Made by a program: the position numbers and the translations under genes
Shown: positions 36,678 through 44,736 of the stretch, piece after piece
Position numbering within the stretch: the first letter of the stretch is position 1
Layout: every line of letters starts with the position of its first letter
DNA from: Oscillospiraceae bacterium
GTDB taxonomy: Bacteria > Bacillota > Clostridia > Oscillospirales > UBA929
Length of the DNA: 64,000 bases
Reading direction: 5' to 3'
Assembly (NCBI GenBank): GCA_009782215.1
Contig: WRKO01000010.1
Coordinates: forward strand, 1 to 64,000
Notes under the pieces: generated by a model
The model's input: only the letters and a program-made list of their open reading frames with translations
Told to the model about the DNA's origin: nothing
The model's database searches: none

Positions 36678-36691
36678 GTCCGCTTGCGGAC
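36678..36691. promoter_or_regulatory. Palindromic operator-like site at hflX +1
   Basis: GTCCGCTTGCGGAC is a perfect 6-bp-arm palindrome immediately downstream of the hflX -10. The 19-nt block 36679-36697 (palindrome plus -10) is identical to 59682-59700 in the mannoside operon promoter. Confidence 0.6.
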
Positions 36692-36720
36692 ATTATACAG
36701 TATGCGCCGGGCAAAGTCAA
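36692..36720 (-). promoter_or_regulatory. Sigma-A promoter of hflX
   Basis: Minus strand: TTGACT (36715-36720), 17-nt spacer, perfect TATAAT (36692-36697). The -35 overlaps the T-run of the preceding gene's terminator. Confidence 0.85.
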
Positions 36721-36748
36721 AAAAACACCCCGCCCTTGGGCGGGGTGT
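36719..36748 (-). terminator. Rho-independent terminator of the RCC1/SLH gene
   Basis: Minus strand: 11-bp perfect GC-rich stem (arms 36738-36748 and 36725-36735, 2-nt loop) followed by seven T residues, starting 9 nt after the stop codon. Confidence 0.9.
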
Positions 36749-36757
36749 CTGTACGGG

Positions 36758-38509
36758 TTAGCCGAACATGATGTTGGCGAAGGTTACAATGCTTTGTTCG
36801 CGCGTGAATGCGTCCTTCGGGCTGAAGACCGCCTCCGTTGTGCTGGTGCCGCCCATAATGCTGTTGGCGCGGACGAAGTTGATGCCGTCTACCGCCCAAT
36901 CGGAGGCGGCGTCAAGGTCTGTGAAGTCGGAGGCCGGGGGCGTGTCAAGGAAGATGTCCCAGCCGTGGAATCTGTCTAAAGCCCTGACCGTGTTCATAAT
37001 CATCACCGCCGCCTGCTCGCGGGTGAAACCGCCGCTCGGGTTGAATATCCCCGGCCCCGCGCCGGACGTAATCCCCAGCTCAAACGCCGCCAGTATGTCC
37101 GGGTCGCTCGTGTCACCAAACGCGTCCGGGTCGCGGGCCAGCCCCTGCTCCGTGAGGATATCGTCGATGCTCGCCTCCGTCTGACTCTCCAGCCACTTCA
37201 CCGCCATTCGGCAAAACTCCTGCCGCGTGATGGTCTCGCCATAGTCGCTCTGTATCTCCTCCGGCACAAACCCCCGCGCAATCGCGCTCTCAATATGAGG
37301 CCGCGCCCAGCCCGCGGCGCTGTCTAGGGGGTCGGACTGCGTAGTAGGGCCTATGACATACAACGGGTCTCCGTAGGGGTATCTCGAGTCATCACTTTCC
37401 AATGAACTCGGATATCCCCAAGCCCAGATGCTTCCGTTGGTTTTGAGAAATACGACGGTCCCGGCTCTGCCCACTGCCGCGCTTGCCCAATCGTTATCCG
37501 TACCAATCCGCACAGGCGTAGTTACAGTTTCCCACGTTTCAGTATTGTTATGTACCAAGAACCACAGGCTTCCGTCGGATTTCATGGCGATTGCAGTGTT
37601 CAAATTATTCCTTTCGCCGTTCCCCACGACGCTGACCCAATCGTTATCCGCGCCAATCCGTCCACCATCGAAACCCCCTCCCCATCCCCATACGCTTCCA
37701 TCGGCTTTGACGGCAACCGTGTTGTGCGTTGACGCGGCGACGCTGATCCAATCGCTGTCTGTGCCGATTTGCACAGGCGAGGTTTCGCCAACTTCACTGT
37801 AATCGTCGCTGGCGCTTCTGCCAAGCTGGCCGCTATAATTCCAGCCCCAAGCCCAAAGGGTTCCGTCGGTTTTGATGGCCGCTGTGTGGTGGGAGCCAGA
37901 CGATATGCTTGCCCAATGACTGTCGGCGCCGATTCTCACAAACTCGAGTTGGCCTGTCGTTGTACCATCGCCAAGCTGACCGTGGTAATTGTTTCCCCAA
38001 CCCCACAAGCTGCCGTCGGTCTTTATAATGAATGTGCAGCCTTCCGACATGGTTTTCCAATCTGTGTCAGTGCCTATTTGTACAGGCGTGGTGGTTGGAG
38101 GAGCATCCCAATCAATCACCGTGCCGTCAGGTAGGTTGCGTCCCCACGCCCAAAGGCTTCCGTCCGTCTTTATGGCCATTGTGGAATACCAAGACGCCGA
38201 TACGCTTACCCAATCGTTCGCCGTTCCAACTCGTATAGGCGTAGTTTTGTTATTGTCTACATAATTTTCATAATTTTCATCCCACTCGCCGTCCCAGTAT
38301 GAATATGTGCCGTCGCCAAGCTGCCCTTCATCGTTGAGTCCCCAAGTCCACAGGCTTCCGTCGGCTCCGATGGCCGCCGCATGATTCCCGCCTGCTGAGA
38401 CTGCGACAAAAACGAGTTCGGAATTTGCCGAGAGCGCCTCCGGCGCGATTGGCGCGAGCGCGAGAACCATGACCACTGCCAGCGCGAGGGAGAAAAATTT
38501 CTTTTTCAT
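36758..38509 (-). CDS. Secreted RCC1-repeat protein with C-terminal SLH domains
   Basis: A 583-aa surface protein. It has a signal peptide (FFSLALAVVMVLALAPIAPEALSA), about six RCC1-type beta-propeller repeats (motifs such as AIKTDGSLWAWGRN and YHGQLGDGTT), then three SLH repeats (ITRQEFCRMAVKWL, FTREQAAVMIMNTV, FTREQSIVTFANIMFG) that tether proteins to pyruvylated secondary wall polymer. RCC1 propellers mediate protein or ligand binding. ATG 38509 begins a proper signal peptide after AAAGGGG; the frame continues to 38683 within the leader. Ends at a strong terminator. Confidence 0.9.
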   Translation of the reverse strand: MKKKFFSLALAVVMVLALAPIAPEALSANSELVFVAVSAGGNHAAAIGADGSLWTWGLNDEGQLGDGTYSYWDGEWDENYENYVDNNKTTPIRVGTANDWVSVSASWYSTMAIKTDGSLWAWGRNLPDGTVIDWDAPPTTTPVQIGTDTDWKTMSEGCTFIIKTDGSLWGWGNNYHGQLGDGTTTGQLEFVRIGADSHWASISSGSHHTAAIKTDGTLWAWGWNYSGQLGRSASDDYSEVGETSPVQIGTDSDWISVAASTHNTVAVKADGSVWGWGGGFDGGRIGADNDWVSVVGNGERNNLNTAIAMKSDGSLWFLVHNNTETWETVTTPVRIGTDNDWASAAVGRAGTVVFLKTNGSIWAWGYPSSLESDDSRYPYGDPLYVIGPTTQSDPLDSAAGWARPHIESAIARGFVPEEIQSDYGETITRQEFCRMAVKWLESQTEASIDDILTEQGLARDPDAFGDTSDPDILAAFELGITSGAGPGIFNPSGGFTREQAAVMIMNTVRALDRFHGWDIFLDTPPASDFTDLDAASDWAVDGINFVRANSIMGGTSTTEAVFSPKDAFTREQSIVTFANIMFG

Positions 38510-38693
38510 TTGTTTTTGCCCCTTTACAAAAATATTTTTTAGCCCAATCAAGCCGCCCGGGAGGCCGGCTTGCGCGGATTTACGCAAAGATAAGCACACG
38601 CCGAAGGCGGACGGCGTTACCGTCGTGTACCTTACGACGTGCGCGACAAATCGCGGACATGACCGACCCGGCAGGATTTGCAAAACTCACCGC

Positions 38694-38722
38694 TTGAAAA
38701 AAAGCAACTAAGAGGTTATAAT
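38694..38722 (+). promoter_or_regulatory. Strong plus-strand sigma-A promoter with no gene downstream
   Basis: TTGAAA (38694-38699), 17-nt spacer, TATAAT (38717-38722). No credible ORF follows; a foldable RNA begins 7 nt after the -10. Confidence 0.75.
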
Positions 38723-38728
38723 GACAAT

Positions 38729-38828
38729 GTTCTCGCGGCGCCGGTGAAACGGTTGCGTAAGGTGGGATACGCACCTTCGCAGGGCTTTGATGTTAGCGCA
38801 CCAAAGTCTGCCGCGGGGGCTGGTTTTT
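38729..38828 (+). ncRNA. Predicted structured small RNA (about 100 nt), unassigned family
   Basis: Bases 38729-38739 pair with 38810-38820 (11 bp including three U-G pairs), the first starting at the predicted +1 and the second followed by TGGTTTTT. Inside are a small CCG/CGG hairpin, a 9-bp hairpin (38755-38780) and a hairpin with CTTTG/CAAAG (38782-38808), giving a four-way junction. U-G pairs favour the plus strand. It lacks the SRP GGAAG-type core, tmRNA and RNase P motifs and a tRNA T-arm. It is antisense to the leader of the RCC1/SLH gene. Confidence 0.5.
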
Positions 38829-38865
38829 GCGCGTTTTGGCACAAGCCGACTCCCGATTGAACTTT

Positions 38866-38894
38866 ATTATATGCCATTCAACAAGACTTGTCAA
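38866..38894 (-). promoter_or_regulatory. Consensus-perfect sigma-A promoter of the RCC1/SLH gene
   Basis: Minus strand: TTGACA (38889-38894), 17-nt spacer, TATAAT (38866-38871). All twelve positions match consensus. Confidence 0.88.
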
Positions 38895-38930
38895 GGGACA
38901 ATTTAGCAGAATTGGGATTTCCGGCGGGCG

Positions 38931-40373
38931 TCACCCCAGCAGGCGGACGAAGGCGTCTAGGGCGCGGCGGACGATGCGGCTTATGGGGCCGCTGGGGGAC
39001 ATGCGCTTGGCCAGCGCGGGGCTGAGTTTGTAGTAGACGGCGCAGGCGCGGCGGCCCATGCGGGTTTGGTTGAGGGTTTCGTCGCGGAAGCGGCGCAGGC
39101 GGTCTACTTGGGGGGCGTCAGCGTCGCCGTAGACGGCGGAGGCGATATAGCAGGAGCGCATTTTTTTGGAGGCGTCGGCGGTTTCGTGGTTTTCGCTTAT
39201 GGGGCGCATCTGGTAGGTTTGCTTGAGGTTGTCGCTGCGGTAGAAGCAGGGCATGACGCGGCACTTTTCAAGGTAGGTGAGCGCCCGCCCGTGGCCGGGA
39301 ATCTTGCTCGGCTCGGCGCGCGAGTAGAGCGCGGTGGGCATGATGATGATGTATTCATACACCGCCATCAGCGGCAGTATCGGAATACCGGCCTCCTGCG
39401 AGAAGAAGTCGCCGCCCAAGCCGGTGGCGGACGGGAAATGCCGGTGCTCCCTCGCGGTGAGGCGGTTGGTCTGATCCATCTTGAGGTAGCGGTAGTAGTC
39501 GTATCCGTTGACGGCGGTGCGGTATCCCTCCAAGTGCGGCACGCCCGCCTCGTTTTGGGTAAACCGCAGCACGTCGGTCTTCACCGTGCCGGTGGTCAGC
39601 TTGAGCCGCCATAAGCCCATCAGGCGCGAGAGGTCGCCGTTGCGGATTTCCTCCAGATTGGAGAAGCCCGACTGGAAATACTCGCGTATCCGGCGGCAGC
39701 AGCTTTCCCCCATTTCGGCAATCGGGTCGCGCTTGTTGGGCGGCAGGGGGTCGAGCATGATGTTCCATTTCGCCCACAGCTCTTTGTCAAGGATGGGCTT
39801 GATGTCAAAATCCCGTGAAATGGGATAGAGAAATGTGTTGCTCTGCGGATACCAGCGATAAATCTCCAGCTCCAAGAAGACGCGCGGGTCGGTGGCCTCG
39901 ATGGTCATCTTGCACGACGCCTCATACGCATCCCAGTAGCTCTCGCCCCAGCTTTTATCCACGATGTACGCGCCCGGCGTGAACAATTTGCTCGCGTCGC
40001 CGAGGGCGTAGTCCTCCGGGTCGCGGAGGACGGCCGGCTCCAAGTTATTCGTTTTGGCAAGGATGAAGCCCCATCGAGCCTGCACATCGACGGGTTCCTT
40101 GACCAGTATTTCGTTAAACAGCTTCTCGGCCAACTCAAAGTGACCCCGGGACAGCGCGGCCTGCGCCTCGGCGAGGGAGCCTTCGGCGTCCGCGCCGGGC
40201 TTGGAATCAGGCTCTTCCTTCGTCCCGGAGGCTTTTCTGGCCTCCTGATAAAGCGCCACGGCGTTTGGAACGTTGATTCTCCCGCCGCAGTGCATACAAA
40301 ACCCGACGCTGCCATGCCCCTCCAGTTGTATCACACTGCCGCATAACGGGCATTTGCCGGTAACCAGCGCCAT
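38931..40373 (-). CDS. Zinc-ribbon/TPR-like protein with CFI-box C-terminal domain
   Basis: A 480-aa protein. N-terminal cysteine pairs CPLCGS and CMHCGG form a zinc ribbon; a helical TPR-like segment (SRGHFELAEKLFNEIL) follows, then a large central region I do not recognise. The C-terminus has CYIASAVYGDADAP...LRRFRDETL, the CFI-box type domain found at the end of many otherwise unrelated Gram-positive proteins. No signal peptide or clear membrane helix. It is 17 nt downstream of the next membrane-protein gene, so probably co-transcribed. Function unknown. Confidence 0.8.
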   Translation of the reverse strand: MALVTGKCPLCGSVIQLEGHGSVGFCMHCGGRINVPNAVALYQEARKASGTKEEPDSKPGADAEGSLAEAQAALSRGHFELAEKLFNEILVKEPVDVQARWGFILAKTNNLEPAVLRDPEDYALGDASKLFTPGAYIVDKSWGESYWDAYEASCKMTIEATDPRVFLELEIYRWYPQSNTFLYPISRDFDIKPILDKELWAKWNIMLDPLPPNKRDPIAEMGESCCRRIREYFQSGFSNLEEIRNGDLSRLMGLWRLKLTTGTVKTDVLRFTQNEAGVPHLEGYRTAVNGYDYYRYLKMDQTNRLTAREHRHFPSATGLGGDFFSQEAGIPILPLMAVYEYIIIMPTALYSRAEPSKIPGHGRALTYLEKCRVMPCFYRSDNLKQTYQMRPISENHETADASKKMRSCYIASAVYGDADAPQVDRLRRFRDETLNQTRMGRRACAVYYKLSPALAKRMSPSGPISRIVRRALDAFVRLLG

Positions 40374-40390
40374 CCTGCCGCACCCCTTTC

Positions 40391-41026
40391 TCAGCGGATG
40401 ATATATGGCCCCCAGACAAACAGGATGCTTTCAGCCGAACACCGGACGTCGCGTCCCGCCGCCATGGTGACGGTATACAGATTGTTGACGGCCAGCGAGC
40501 CGCCGTTGCCAAGCTCCGAGCCTTCCGTCAGGTTGATCAGCCCCACACCGCTGGGCGCGGAAACCGTGGCGGCTCCCGTCCGGCGCATGACCGACGACCC
40601 CTCCGGCAGGTGCAGCGTCCCCCCCGCGGGGACGACCACCCTTACGGCAAACGCCTCAAGGGGGCCCGCGCCGGCCGTAATGTTTTCGGAAATCGCCGTC
40701 ACAACGCGGGAGAGAAACTCCTCGTTATGGAGCAGCTCGTCGAGGTTGACGCCGCCGCCGGCGCCGCCCAAGGGCAGATCGACGAGCGTTTCCTGAAGCA
40801 CGTCCGCCAGCCGGTCTCGGATGCGCTGCTCCTCCGCGTCAACCTTTTCCTGCACCGCTTGGGAGATGAGCGTCTCGATCTGCGGCTCCAAGATTTTTAT
40901 GTAATCCAGCGTAACCAAGGGGTTTTCCTTGCCGCCGATGTCGTCGGCGAGCGCGAAATAGCCGACCGTCAGCGCCATGACCACAAACAGCGCCGCCGCC
41001 GCGATAACAGGTTTCTTTTGTATCAT
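40391..41026 (-). CDS. Hypothetical membrane-anchored protein
   Basis: A 211-aa protein with one N-terminal membrane helix (VIAAAALFVVMALTVGYFAL), a charged helical segment (about 40-85), a glycine-rich linker (GGAGGGVN) and a C-terminal beta-rich half (about 115-211) with repeated VxVPAGGTLHLPEG-style strands. The orientation suggests an extracytoplasmic domain. No family recognised. It lies between mazF (42-nt gap) and the CFI-box gene and probably shares their transcript. Confidence 0.7.
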   Translation of the reverse strand: MIQKKPVIAAAALFVVMALTVGYFALADDIGGKENPLVTLDYIKILEPQIETLISQAVQEKVDAEEQRIRDRLADVLQETLVDLPLGGAGGGVNLDELLHNEEFLSRVVTAISENITAGAGPLEAFAVRVVVPAGGTLHLPEGSSVMRRTGAATVSAPSGVGLINLTEGSELGNGGSLAVNNLYTVTMAAGRDVRCSAESILFVWGPYIIR

Positions 41027-41067
41027 GGGTCTTACCTCCAGATATGTATTTGGGGGAAAGCTCCCCC

Positions 41068-41472
41068 TTATGCGTTGAGTCCGAAGCTGACCGCCAAAGC
41101 GGAATCCACCCTTTGCATCAGCAGCTCGTCCAGCCTGCCCATCCGCTCCTTGAGACGTTTTTTGTCAATCGTCCGCACCTGCTCAAGCAGGATGACCGAG
41201 TCGCGCGATAAACCATAGGTACGGGCCGACAGCTCGATATGGGTGGGAAGGCGGGCCTTGCCAATCTGGCTTGTGATGGCCGCCGCGATGACGGTGGGGC
41301 TGTGGCGGTTGCCCACGTTGTTCTGCACAATCAGAACCGGGCGGATGCCGCCCTGCTCGCTGCCGACGACCGGGCTGAGGTCGGCGTAATAGATGTCGCC
41401 CCGCCGCACAGGCTGTTCGGCCTGCACCGCCGCCGCGAGCGGGCCTAGCCGCACGCTTACACTGGCGTCCAT
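41068..41472 (-). CDS. MazF/PemK-family endoribonuclease (toxin), no adjacent antitoxin
   Basis: A 134-aa protein. [31 protein letters not shown] is the MazF/NdoA fold start; cleavage-site residues (Arg in GGIRPVLI, Thr/Ser in the HIELS region) are in place. These RNases cut mRNA at short specific sequences and are held by an antitoxin. No MazE-like gene precedes it here; upstream is a lipoprotein. ATG 41472 follows AGAGGTGA, and the frame's extension to 41604 crosses the promoter. As in other Firmicutes it may be a housekeeping regulator rather than a plasmid-type toxin. Confidence 0.88.
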   Translation of the reverse strand: MDASVSVRLGPLAAAVQAEQPVRRGDIYYADLSPVVGSEQGGIRPVLIVQNNVGNRHSPTVIAAAITSQIGKARLPTHIELSARTYGLSRDSVILLEQVRTIDKKRLKERMGRLDELLMQRVDSALAVSFGLNA

Positions 41473-41539
41473 GGAATCACCTCTCTGTATCGGGATGCTT
41501 CCATTTTCCCACAGAAAGGCTTTGATTATACATAAGCTG

Positions 41540-41568
41540 AGTATAGCACAGTAAACGCGGCTCCGCAA
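41540..41568 (-). promoter_or_regulatory. Promoter of the mazF-family gene
   Basis: Minus strand: TTGCGG (41563-41568), 17-nt spacer, TATACT (41540-41545). It gives a leader of about 60 nt. Confidence 0.6.
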
Positions 41569-41596
41569 GTGTTTTATTGCGCCGGTTCGCCTGCCC

Positions 41597-42160
41597 TTAC
41601 TCAAAAATGGCGTTCACCGTCATAAAACCGTTGGCGTATAATTCGGCCGTCACGGGGCTGAGGGTCTCGGCGTCGAACCATGTGCGAACCTCCAGCGCGG
41701 CGGAATTTTCGGTGCGGCGCGTGGTGATTGAAATGAGCGAGCGGCCCGCCCGGCGTTCGGTTCCGGTTTGGGTGACATAGCCGCCGCTCCACTGCCCGAT
41801 GATAAACGGCAGGCTCTCCATCGGCGACAGACCCGTCCCCGGCAGCGCGCCCAAATCCAGCAGCAGGCCGTCATAGAGCAGCGTCACGCCGTCGGGGCCC
41901 GTTTCCGCCTCAATCCCCGCAATCAGTTCGGGCGAGACGACCCGCATTCGTCCCCCGCCGCCCGGCCTGTGGGTGTATTCCACCCCGAAATCCAACACAC
42001 GGTCTCCGAAGTCGGTGCGCAGCGTCACGGTGTACAGGGTTTCCCCCAGCGCGGCGTAATGCTCCCGCACCAGCTCGGCGGCGTTCCCGCCCGCGCGGGA
42101 GGAACACCCCGCCGCCATAAGGGCTATCGTCAGGCCATATAACACAAAACGGACACGCAT
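41597..42160 (-). CDS. LolA-like / GerS-type lipoprotein
   Basis: A 187-aa lipoprotein with signal peptide and lipobox LMAAGC, so it is lipid-anchored on the outside of the membrane. The mature part has the alternating beta-strand pattern and [16 protein letters not shown] opening of LolA-fold carriers. In clostridia such proteins include GerS, needed for cortex modification during spore germination. Its neighbourhood (mazF, DUF6106, spore former) fits GerS-like, but similarity by eye is weak and the role is inferred. Confidence 0.6.
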   Translation of the reverse strand: MRVRFVLYGLTIALMAAGCSSRAGGNAAELVREHYAALGETLYTVTLRTDFGDRVLDFGVEYTHRPGGGGRMRVVSPELIAGIEAETGPDGVTLLYDGLLLDLGALPGTGLSPMESLPFIIGQWSGGYVTQTGTERRAGRSLISITTRRTENSAALEVRTWFDAETLSPVTAELYANGFMTVNAIFE

Positions 42161-42202
42161 AAATACCCTCCACAGAAAACGGCGCCGTCTCCCTCGGCCC
42201 GG

Positions 42203-42231
42203 GCGCTTTTCCGCTTTCGGCGGGAAAGCGC
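42203..42231. other. Strong hairpin between DUF6106 and GerS-like genes
   Basis: 12-bp stem (42203-42214 with 42220-42231, one wobble pair) and 5-nt loop. There is no T-run on the minus strand, so it may be a weak terminator or an mRNA stability element in the leader of the lipoprotein gene. Confidence 0.45.
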
Positions 42232-42287
42232 GGAACGGCTTGGGGGAAACAAACCGGATATGTCAGCATATGCCCGTCCCAATAGAT

Positions 42288-42812
42288 TTAGCCTTTAATT
42301 TTTGAGCGGATATATTTCTTGAACGCGTCGAGCATTTTTTCGCTCGGCTCGAAGATGAGCAGGGTGCGCTTGCCGTCCTTGGCGTTGAAGACGGCAAACC
42401 AGCGTCCCGGCGCGTCGGGATGGCTTGATACGTCTACAATATCCGCGACGGAATGAGACTGATACTCGCGGGTAAACTCCGGCTTGCAGGGCGCCAGAAT
42501 GTCAAAGTTCCGGCAGTCCACCGTCATCAGGCGCTTGCGGGAGCTGCGCCCCATGATTTTGTCTATGTCCATCTCGCCGTTGGTCACGATGTATTCATAC
42601 TCCAAGTTCAGCCGCCGGAGCAGCAGCCGCATCCCCCAAAACGCGCCGACGACGGTCAGCGGAACCATCATGCCGGCTGGAATGCCGAACGCCTGCAAAA
42701 CGAGCGGGAGCAGCGCCACCAGCACCGCGCCGAACGAAAGCATCCCCTTTTGCATATAGACCTTGGGCGTTGGGCGCCGCGTCACCATATGCTCCACAAA
42801 CACATCCGCCAT
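42288..42812 (-). CDS. DUF6106-like membrane protein
   Basis: A 174-aa protein. N-terminal VFVEHMVTRRPTPKV is followed by two closely spaced membrane helices (about 22-60), then a cytoplasmic domain beginning LNLEYEYIVTNGEMDIDKIMG, which resembles a small PH-like domain. This layout is that of the DUF6106 family of clostridia, whose function is unknown. RBS AAAGGAGG precedes the start by 8 nt. Confidence 0.7.
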   Translation of the reverse strand: MADVFVEHMVTRRPTPKVYMQKGMLSFGAVLVALLPLVLQAFGIPAGMMVPLTVVGAFWGMRLLLRRLNLEYEYIVTNGEMDIDKIMGRSSRKRLMTVDCRNFDILAPCKPEFTREYQSHSVADIVDVSSHPDAPGRWFAVFNAKDGKRTLLIFEPSEKMLDAFKKYIRSKIKG

Positions 42813-42841
42813 ATCCGCGCCTCCTTTGTTGGATTGATTTT

Positions 42842-42870
42842 ATTGTAGCACACTCACGGCGGAAACGCAA
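42842..42870 (-). promoter_or_regulatory. Promoter of the DUF6106-like gene
   Basis: Minus strand: TTGCGT (42865-42870), 17-nt spacer, TACAAT (42842-42847). Confidence 0.6.
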
Positions 42871-42894
42871 GCGCCGGGAGGGGAGGGCGCAAAA

Positions 42895-44052
42895 TCAAAA
42901 CACCAGCTCCGCCGCGACGACGCCGGTTTTGCCCGGCGCGTATTCGCCGAAGGTGATCGTGAGCCTGCCGTGAAGGCTCGCGGCGCTTCCGGTCACAACG
43001 CCCTCCACCGTCCGCGCGGTGCTTTTGAGACGGACGGCAAACTCCGCGTCCGCGTTTACCCTCGGCAGTCTGCCCCATTTCCCGGTGGCGGGATTGTAAA
43101 CCTCATATTCGCCGCCCAAGCTGAGGCGTCCGTTCACGGGAACCAGCGCCCGCGTCTCCGGCACGGCGCGGGCGACGGGCATGACCGTCTGTACGCCGGA
43201 TTCGGGCTGCCGGTTTGTGGCGGCTTTTTTGATGAAAACCGGCGCGCCGCCCGTGATAAGGCCGGATACGTCAAGCGTGACGCCCCCCGCTTCCGTGACG
43301 GCGGTAAAGCTGGCGCCGCCGTCTGTGGAATAGAGCGCGCCTTTTCGGAGGCTGACGGTCTCCCGGATATAGTTAATCCGGTAGCTCGGCGCTTTCGTCG
43401 CGCCGCGCGCCGCGTCCTCGGGACGCCCGGCCGCGCAGCGGACGGTAATCCGTTCGGTGCGGCCCTTTGTGCAGGTAAACAGCGTGAGGGCATACGGGCT
43501 GTTGATTCTGGCGTCTATGTCCGTTTCGGGGAGGATTTCGACAAGCACGACCGTATACCAATGCTCCGTCCCGTTCGCGTCCGTGACGACAACCGCGTCG
43601 CCGTAGGACAGGCGTGACAGCTCGCCGAAATGGTGTTTGTAATTGTGCGCGCCGACGACCAGCCCGCCGGCAAAGTTTCCGGTATAACGGCAGGGGGCAT
43701 TTTTCAGCGCGGCTTCGCTGAATTCGCTGTTTACGGGAAGCTCCAGCGACAGCGCCGGGATGCTGAGGACGCCGATATACGTCTCCCCGCCGATTTCAAT
43801 GCGCTCCGGGACGCCTTCGCCGCCGTCCGCGTCTTCGTCCGGCGATTCGGCCGTGTTCACAGGGGCGGCGCCAAGCTCCCCGGCGCGCGCCGTTTTGTCC
43901 CGCCGTATCCGCTCGGTCAGCGCCCACGCGGTTTGCGCGGCGCTGTTTTTGGCCCTGTTTTCATCCAGATAAGCATAGGCCGACAGCCCCGCGGACAGGA
44001 GGATGGCCGCGACGCCGATATACAGGATGATTTTGCCCAGCGCCTGCCTCAT
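42895..44052 (-). CDS. Sortase with long C-terminal extension
   Basis: A 385-aa membrane transpeptidase. It has an N-terminal membrane helix (about 7-28), a linker, and a sortase beta-barrel with catalytic His136 (GAHNYKHHFG), Cys194 (LTLFTCTKG) and Arg201 (TERITVRC). The order TLxTC and the length of the barrel suggest class D-like or a related class. About 170 extra residues follow the barrel, beta-rich and unassigned. ATG 44052 overlaps the upstream stop as ATGA; the frame's extension is a shadow of that gene. The substrate is probably the upstream-encoded protein or other tail-bearing proteins. Confidence 0.88.
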   Translation of the reverse strand: MRQALGKIILYIGVAAILLSAGLSAYAYLDENRAKNSAAQTAWALTERIRRDKTARAGELGAAPVNTAESPDEDADGGEGVPERIEIGGETYIGVLSIPALSLELPVNSEFSEAALKNAPCRYTGNFAGGLVVGAHNYKHHFGELSRLSYGDAVVVTDANGTEHWYTVVLVEILPETDIDARINSPYALTLFTCTKGRTERITVRCAAGRPEDAARGATKAPSYRINYIRETVSLRKGALYSTDGGASFTAVTEAGGVTLDVSGLITGGAPVFIKKAATNRQPESGVQTVMPVARAVPETRALVPVNGRLSLGGEYEVYNPATGKWGRLPRVNADAEFAVRLKSTARTVEGVVTGSAASLHGRLTITFGEYAPGKTGVVAAELVF

Positions 44053-44726
44053 TTTTTTCGTTTGCGAAGCAGCATCCCGCCGAAACCGAGCGCCGACGCG
44101 CCGAAGGTGACAATCAGCGGGACGGGCCACGCGGGAACGCTCGTCCGCGGTTCCCAAACGGCATACAGGGTGACGTCTGCGTCGGTGGTGTACAGCCCGC
44201 CGGGCTGGTATTCGGGGATGTACGCCGTGCTGCCGGACGCCCACCCGAGAAAGACGAGGTTGCCGGACGGCGAAGGCCGCGAGCCGCTGAGGGTCAGGCC
44301 GACCCCTTGGGTTTTGGTCTGCGGGGAGGGCGCGCCCGAGCCGCCGTTGGCGTGATAGGTTACGGTATAGGTCACCGCGCTGGGGGGGGGCGGGTTCGGA
44401 GAGGGAGGGGCGACCGGGGACGGAGACGGCTCCGGCGTCTCGGAAATAAACCGCGCCTCAAGCGTCCTGTCTGAAAACACGATGATGGGGAGGATCCTGT
44501 CCGGGCTTATCAGAGCGCCGTGTTCATACCAGCCGTCGAAGCGGTAGCCGTCGTTTGGGATGGCGGTCAGCGTGGCGTTGCCGCCGGACTCAAAGACGCC
44601 GTCGCCCGACACCGTCCCGCCCGACGGCGGCTCCGCGGTGAGCTCAATCGTATTCGCCGACGCGGGCAAAACCGGCAGAAAGGCCGTCAGCGCCAGCGCC
44701 AGCAACAAGGAAAGCAGTCTCTTCAT
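44049..44726 (-). CDS. Secreted repeat protein with C-terminal anchor tail, probable sortase partner
   Basis: A 225-aa exported protein: signal peptide (LLSLLLALALTAFLPVLPASA), a bacterial-repeat domain (GYRFDGWYEHG), a Pro-rich linker, an InlB B-repeat-like (Flg_new) domain (VTYHANGGSGAPSP, ending in VTLYAVWEP), then a hydrophobic helix and RKRKK. The tail is built like a cell-wall sorting signal, but the expected LPXTG is absent; SVPAWP occupies that place. Tight ATGA coupling to the sortase gene suggests they act together. Confidence 0.8.
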   Translation of the reverse strand: MKRLLSLLLALALTAFLPVLPASANTIELTAEPPSGGTVSGDGVFESGGNATLTAIPNDGYRFDGWYEHGALISPDRILPIIVFSDRTLEARFISETPEPSPSPVAPPSPNPPPPSAVTYTVTYHANGGSGAPSPQTKTQGVGLTLSGSRPSPSGNLVFLGWASGSTAYIPEYQPGGLYTTDADVTLYAVWEPRTSVPAWPVPLIVTFGASALGFGGMLLRKRKK

Positions 44727-44736
44727 ACACCCTCAC

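Larger units (their letters stand above)
38510..38858 (-). other. Long structured leader (about 350 nt) of the RCC1/SLH gene
   Basis: The perfect promoter at 38866-38894 implies this untranslated leader. It contains consecutive hairpins at 38621-38639, 38611-38623 and 38599-38609 on the plus numbering, plus the complement of the predicted RNA at 38729-38828. I recognise no riboswitch core in it. Confidence 0.5.

Noticed and set aside
38729-38828. T-box, SRP RNA, tRNA-Sec or c-di-GMP riboswitch
   Set aside because: AAGGTGGGATACGC only loosely resembles the T-box bulge and no synthetase or amino-acid gene follows; the SRP GGAAG-type core, T-arm GGTTC and GEMM core were not found.
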